A stretch of DNA of 64,000 nt. It comes from Tetraselmis striata (Eukaryota; Chlorophyta; Chlorodendrophyceae; Chlorodendrales; Chlorodendraceae). Made by a program: the position numbers and the translations under genes. The notes below the pieces were generated by a model. The model did no database searches. It worked only from the letters and a program-made list of their open reading frames with translations, and had not been told where the DNA came from. The stretch is from NCBI GenBank assembly GCA_006384855.1, contig VCJN01000444.1, positions 124,001-188,000 on the forward strand. Direction: 5' to 3'. Below, piece by piece: positions 60,150 through 64,000 of the stretch (its first letter is position 1; every line of letters begins with the position of its first letter).

Positions 60150-60584
60150 ATGGGGTTTCCTGCGACTGCGACGAGTCCAGAAGGTGCCGGCAGTGCAGCC
60201 ACCTTTATCTATGGCGGGCACTTTTGCATACATCACCAGGGTCTCATGCTCCGCTGCGCCCGGCACCACTTTAGCGGTGCCCACCCCATAGTAGAGCTGG
60301 CGATCCTGCGCTCCGCCCTCTTCCTCACGTCTTGGGGAACGATGGGCCAGGACCGCGTCGGCTTGACTGCAGCGGATGGGACGGACTTGTGCGGTGCTCC
60401 GGGGGAGGTGGGTGAAGAGGAAGTGACGGGAGTGGCAATAATCGGCGGCGGGATCGCTCCTCACGGCCGCGCTGGGAGCCAGCACCACCCTGCCCGCGTT
60501 TGCCCTTGCCTTTTCCCCCTTTTTGCTTCTCCCGGCCTGCACAGGCGTCACCAAAGGATTGCCGCAACTGTGAGCAAACTGTGA
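60150..60584 (+). CDS. Unrecognised ORF between satellite blocks
   Basis: An open frame of 144 codons starts at ATG 60150. The middle reads FIYGGHFCIHHQGLMLRCAR and later EEEVTGVAIIGGGIAPHG. No domain, signal or splice site was recognised. The coding look is weak. An overlapping frame upstream (59930-60220) contains a Cys-rich CCRLKCVSAGDNGVSCDC segment that is equally unassigned. Confidence 0.15.
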   Translation: MGFPATATSPEGAGSAATFIYGGHFCIHHQGLMLRCARHHFSGAHPIVELAILRSALFLTSWGTMGQDRVGLTAADGTDLCGAPGEVGEEEVTGVAIIGGGIAPHGRAGSQHHPARVCPCLFPLFASPGLHRRHQRIAATVSKL

Positions 60585-60599
60585 GGGTCGTTCGGGCCT

Positions 60600-61670
60600 T
60601 TTGCAGCGGGGGCAGCGGGTGCGTCGCTCGTGCCAGATTTTGCAGTCGGGAGGTATGGGTCGAATGTGCGATGGCGTCTACATAATCAGCAAGTCGGAAA
60701 CTAAAAAAACCCACCATAGCCTTACATCGCAGCAAGGCCGCCCACCTTGAGACTGGCGTCGCTTCTTTTGAGGCCGGTTGCGACTCGCCGACAGCAAGGC
60801 GAGGGGGTGCGTCGCTCGTGCAGCTAGCAGTCGGGGGGGGGGGGGGGGTCGAACGCGCAATGGCGACATATTTAGCAAGCCATAAAAATGCAAAGGTGGA
60901 TAACATCATTATGTCGCAGCAAGGCCGCCCGCCTTGTCGACGTGCGTCGCCTCGGTTGAAGCCGGCTGCGACTCGTCAGCATCGGGCGAGGGGATGCGTC
61001 GCTCGTGCAAGGTTTGGGACTCGGGGGCTATCGGTGGAACGTGCGATGGCGGCATAATAATTAGCAAGCCGGAAACTGCAAAAGCCTAGCTTAACCTTAC
61101 ATCGCAGCAAAGCCGCCCACCCTTGCGACTGGTGGCGCATGCGACCCGGCGGCGACTCGTCGGCAGCAAGGCGAAGGGGGTGCGTCGCTTGTGCCACGTT
61201 TTGCACTCGGGGGCTGTGGGTGGAACGTGCGATGGCGACATAATTAGCCAGTCGAAAACTAAAACAGCCTAGCATAGCCTTACATCGAAGCAAGGCCGCC
61301 CACCGTGGCGACTGGCGTCGCTTCATTTGAGGCCGGCTGCGACTCGTCGGCAGCAAGGCAAGGGGGTGCGTCGCTCGTGCTTTGCAATCGGGGGCTGTGT
61401 GTCGAACGCGCGATGGCGACATAATTAGCAAGCCGAAAACAACATAAGCCCAGGACAGCAACTTTACATCGCAGCAAGGCCGCCCACCTCGGCGACTGGC
61501 GTTGCGTCTTTTGAGGCCGGCTGCAACTCGTCGGCAGCGGGGGCAGGGAGTGCGTTGCTCGTGCTAGTTTTTGGAGTCGGGGGCTGTCAGTCGAACGTGT
61601 AATGGCGACATAATTAGCAAGCCGTATAAAAATGCAAAGGTGCACCACACTACCACAGCATTACATCACA
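60600..61670. repeat. Second satellite array block, about six monomers
   Basis: Landmarks at 60671, 60860, 61046, 61232, 61413 and 61602 give spacings 189, 186, 186, 181 and 189. The monomers are of the same family as 55.7-59.2 kb but do not show the 720-bp four-monomer pattern. Confidence 0.9.
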
Positions 61671-61679
61671 GCACGGCCA

Positions 61680-62060
61680 CAACCTCCCCCCCCCCACCCC
61701 CCCCCCCCCCCCCCGCCCCCCGTCCTCCATCCCGCCTATTCCACAGCTCTTACCGTGAGCATGGTGGTTGTCGCGCCTTTACCAGCCTCCGAACCGCTGG
61801 CATCCGGCACGCCCCCACCCCCGCCTAATGCGAGCGCAACTCCACAGGGTGTGGCTGCCGACGCGCCGGCTCCCTGCCCGCCGCTCTCCCCAGCGTGGCT
61901 ATCGCTATGCGTAGGCCAGCCCGGCCAGTAGGCCAAGCTCGGCGACATGTCTGCCGCTGGCGGGCCCTGCCCTTGACCCGCCACTGTCTGCGTATCGGCC
62001 CGGCTAGGTCCAACGGCAAGGGCCGCCACGCGACGAGAGCGTTGGGTGGGGGCACGTCGA
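61680..62060. repeat. Satellite-flanking segment, copy 2
   Basis: It repeats the C run plus Pro/Ala-rich segment of 59185-59580. In this copy the frame from ATG 61759 ends early, at about 61931. Confidence 0.85.
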
Positions 62061-62584
62061 GCAGACGCAGCCCTTGGTCGAGCGGGTCGGGCGGACCGGC
62101 TGGCAGACTCTCGAGAGGGTGGCCGCGTGCGGGGGGGAAGCGGGGGGGGGGGGGGGGGGGGTTGCTAGCCACCTCCATCGCGATGGGACCTACCCCAGCC
62201 TGCATGGCAGTAACCGATAGCGTGAGCTGCAAGTCTCTATAGCTGCCTACTCACCAGCCGTGCAGACCTACGCCGAAGGTAGGCGGACTCCATTCATGTC
62301 ACGGATCCGGGCGTTCGCGCCTTTTTGTGTAAGTTAAGACCCTGCATGCCTGTGTCGCGTGGGATCCTTTCCTATGAATAGTCGTAAACTGTCTGCCACG
62401 GCCCGGTTTGGGTTCTGGGCAGCCTTGGCGGTGGTGGAAAGGTATACTAGTAGCGACTAGTAGTACTGCGCAGCCCCCCTCCACTCGAGTGGGCGGGATA
62501 AGGGATGGCGGCGGCGACAGGCGAGTATACAGTACTTTGCGCTGATAGTATATATTGTTCTGTAGTACATTGTTTGGCGCGTGA

Positions 62585-62658
62585 GCTAGTAAATTGTCCC
62601 ATTTTCAGTGAGTCAAAAGTGAAGTACAGTGGCCTGCACCGTTTACGCTATAATATTG
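62585..62658 (-). repeat. Right copy of 74-bp inverted repeat
   Basis: Reverse complement of 54889-54962 with six mismatches. The pair encloses 7.6 kb made almost wholly of satellite DNA. Confidence 0.85.
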
Positions 62659-63129
62659 CCCTTTCCCCTTCATGAAAACCTGACAACACATCGCCCGGCG
62701 ATGCGAAAAAGGGCACGAACCTCGTTGTCATCGACGTCTCGGATGTGAGTCATATCATTGTTTGTCATTTTTGTCCTTAACATGACAAAACAATTGGCGC
62801 AGATAGCATGCTTATCATTTTGTCTCGACTAGGACAAATATGGTATGTGGTGTCTCGCTCGGGATTGACATTGCTCGCAGTCTTGGCCATCATCAGGTGC
62901 ATATGGAAGACAAGTGACCTGAGAGTCTTGGTGATTAGGAGTCGAGATTCGTCATCGGGCTTGTAAAGTCGCGCGAGACTACCGAAGACACGTTGACCGT
63001 GGCCCGTTTATGAGCCCTTCCATGCCGATGCAAAGGGCAAAACTCTCATGCCTATGTGGTTGTACGCGCAGACAAAACGAGGGAAGAAGCCGGTTGACAC
63101 AAGCCTAGGAGAAGTGCCTGACACCTCCT

Positions 63130-63477
63130 TATTGGAAGCTTGTTGAAGCCGTCCCTCTATCGTACGCGAAGGCCATCCACGACGCGTCGGGAAGTCGCGA
63201 GGTGTTCAACGCGGACGGCACCATGGTCGGACATAAGTGGTACGATAAAAGCGTCAAGGTCTTGAAGACATACGGGCAAGCTGGGTGGCAAATCAGCCGT
63301 CCAAGAAACAACTGCGTCCACGTCATGTCAACCACCCTAGCGAAACGCAAACCCGGTGGCGTTGTCAAGTTTAACGCTGCCACGAAGAAGGACTTGCTTG
63401 AGTTTGGGGATGCTCAACGAATAAATTTGTTAGCAACAGCTTGTGGATATGCGATGGAATTCAATCGTCATAGCTAA
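63130..63477 (+). CDS. Unrecognised coding-like fragment at the right end
   Basis: A plus-strand frame, open from about 63130, reads AVPLSYAKAIHDASGSREVF, then DGTMVGHKWYDKSVKVLKTY and GQAGWQISRPRNNCVHVMST, ending at a stop at 63475-63477. Codon use looks coding-like and the sequence is not repetitive. The only ATGs are internal (63223 in frame), so it may be the last exon of a gene or a transposon fragment. I do not recognise the family. The remaining 63.5-64.0 kb has nothing I can support. Confidence 0.35.
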   Translation, partial: YWKLVEAVPLSYAKAIHDASGSREVFNADGTMVGHKWYDKSVKVLKTYGQAGWQISRPRNNCVHVMSTTLAKRKPGGVVKFNAATKKDLLEFGDAQRINLLATACGYAMEFNRHS

Positions 63478-64000
63478 GGATATGCCTCCAGTTCGGACAA
63501 AATGCTCGAAACCATCACTGGATATGCGTCACGGCCAGTTTGCACTTGTCGAATGCCACTTTACACCCTAGTTCTACAAACCCAAGCTACAACACCCGTG
63601 AGTCTTAAGTACTGATAATAGCCCCGGGAACTAGGATAAGACCAAACCTTATCGTGCAAAATGAAATAATGCGCGGTACAAAATAGGTTAATTTACTGTT
63701 GTACCATTCGCGGGCTGTTTGGGAAGGCGGCTGTTGTGGCTTTGGCTGTTTCCGAGCCTACTGACCTTTTGGATGTGTCGAGGTGAAGTGCGGGGTACGG
63801 TCGGGGTATGCGGCCCGGAGGGCAGCCGTCTCGTGGTGTGGCATCGCCGCAGACATCCGCAAACATCTACAACATTGACGTTCTTGAGGTAGTTAGGGGC
63901 GGAGGCCACCAAGTACACTCCACCGGCCGCTTAGTGCCGAGGTTTGCGTCCGGAGCGAGCAAGGTGTGTTTCTGGGGACCGGAATTCGGTTGGGTCCGCG

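Noticed and set aside
55700..61670. Many repeated ORFs of 60-111 codons in the satellite, some identical 720 bp apart, and a 322-codon minus-strand frame (59182-60150)
   Set aside because: They are by-products of GC-rich tandem repeats, lack domains or start contexts, and break whenever monomer length changes.

Overview
The window looks like nuclear DNA of a green alga (Chlorophyta). The genes are split by many short GT-AG introns. The extracellular-type protein carries an RRLLQ-like stretch seen in volvocine wall and matrix proteins. The two plus-strand genes and one minus-strand gene that can be followed to their ends all have a TGTAA poly(A) signal downstream. Long G/C homopolymers and micro- and minisatellites are everywhere. 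The genus cannot be fixed from the sequence. All exon models below were built by hand from splice sites, reading phase and recognisable protein motifs.

Layout. 1-14.4 kb is transposon territory: a possible piggyBac-type C-terminus (0.4-0.9 kb), a spliced minus-strand transposase-like gene (1.1-3.7 kb), a ~190-bp satellite (4.7-5.8 kb) lying between two inverted related motifs (3.7 and 7.9 kb), a 5'-truncated LINE with an intact target-site duplication (8.97-9.94 kb), a 227-bp tandem repeat (10.4-10.95 kb) and a decayed DUF7869-type element (11.9-14.4 kb). 14.4-20.1 kb has no gene I can support, only small repeats.

20.2-38.3 kb is one giant plus-strand gene of about 31 exons and about 4,280 codons. 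It encodes a membrane protein with N-terminal hydrophobic segments, then a long Cys-rich ectodomain: beta-sandwich repeats, a TMEM132-like block (cohesin-like plus Ig/BIG-like domains), and a dockerin/EF-hand-like calcium loop. It converges on a complete minus-strand Misato (DML1/MSTO1) gene of 9 exons (44.3-38.8 kb). Upstream of Misato lies a decayed LINE reverse transcriptase (44.8-46.5 kb), then a complete 8-exon NEK6/7-type protein kinase gene (48.0-51.4 kb, plus). A lone exon of the thiamine gene thiD/TH1 sits just beyond it on the minus strand (51.8 kb).

52-55 kb is an AT-rich, gene-free stretch. 55.7-61.7 kb is a large satellite block whose 170-190-bp monomers are arranged in a higher-order repeat of four monomers (~720 bp). 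The block is bracketed by a 74-bp inverted pair at 54.89 and 62.59 kb. The last 1.3 kb holds one short unrecognised ORF.

The three conserved genes (Misato, NEK, the giant ectodomain protein) show no shared pathway. The most notable points are the domain architecture of the giant gene, two compensating one-base frame breaks around its exons 14-21, the higher-order satellite, and sense-strand poly-C tracts hugging the splice sites of Misato, NEK and the thiD exon.
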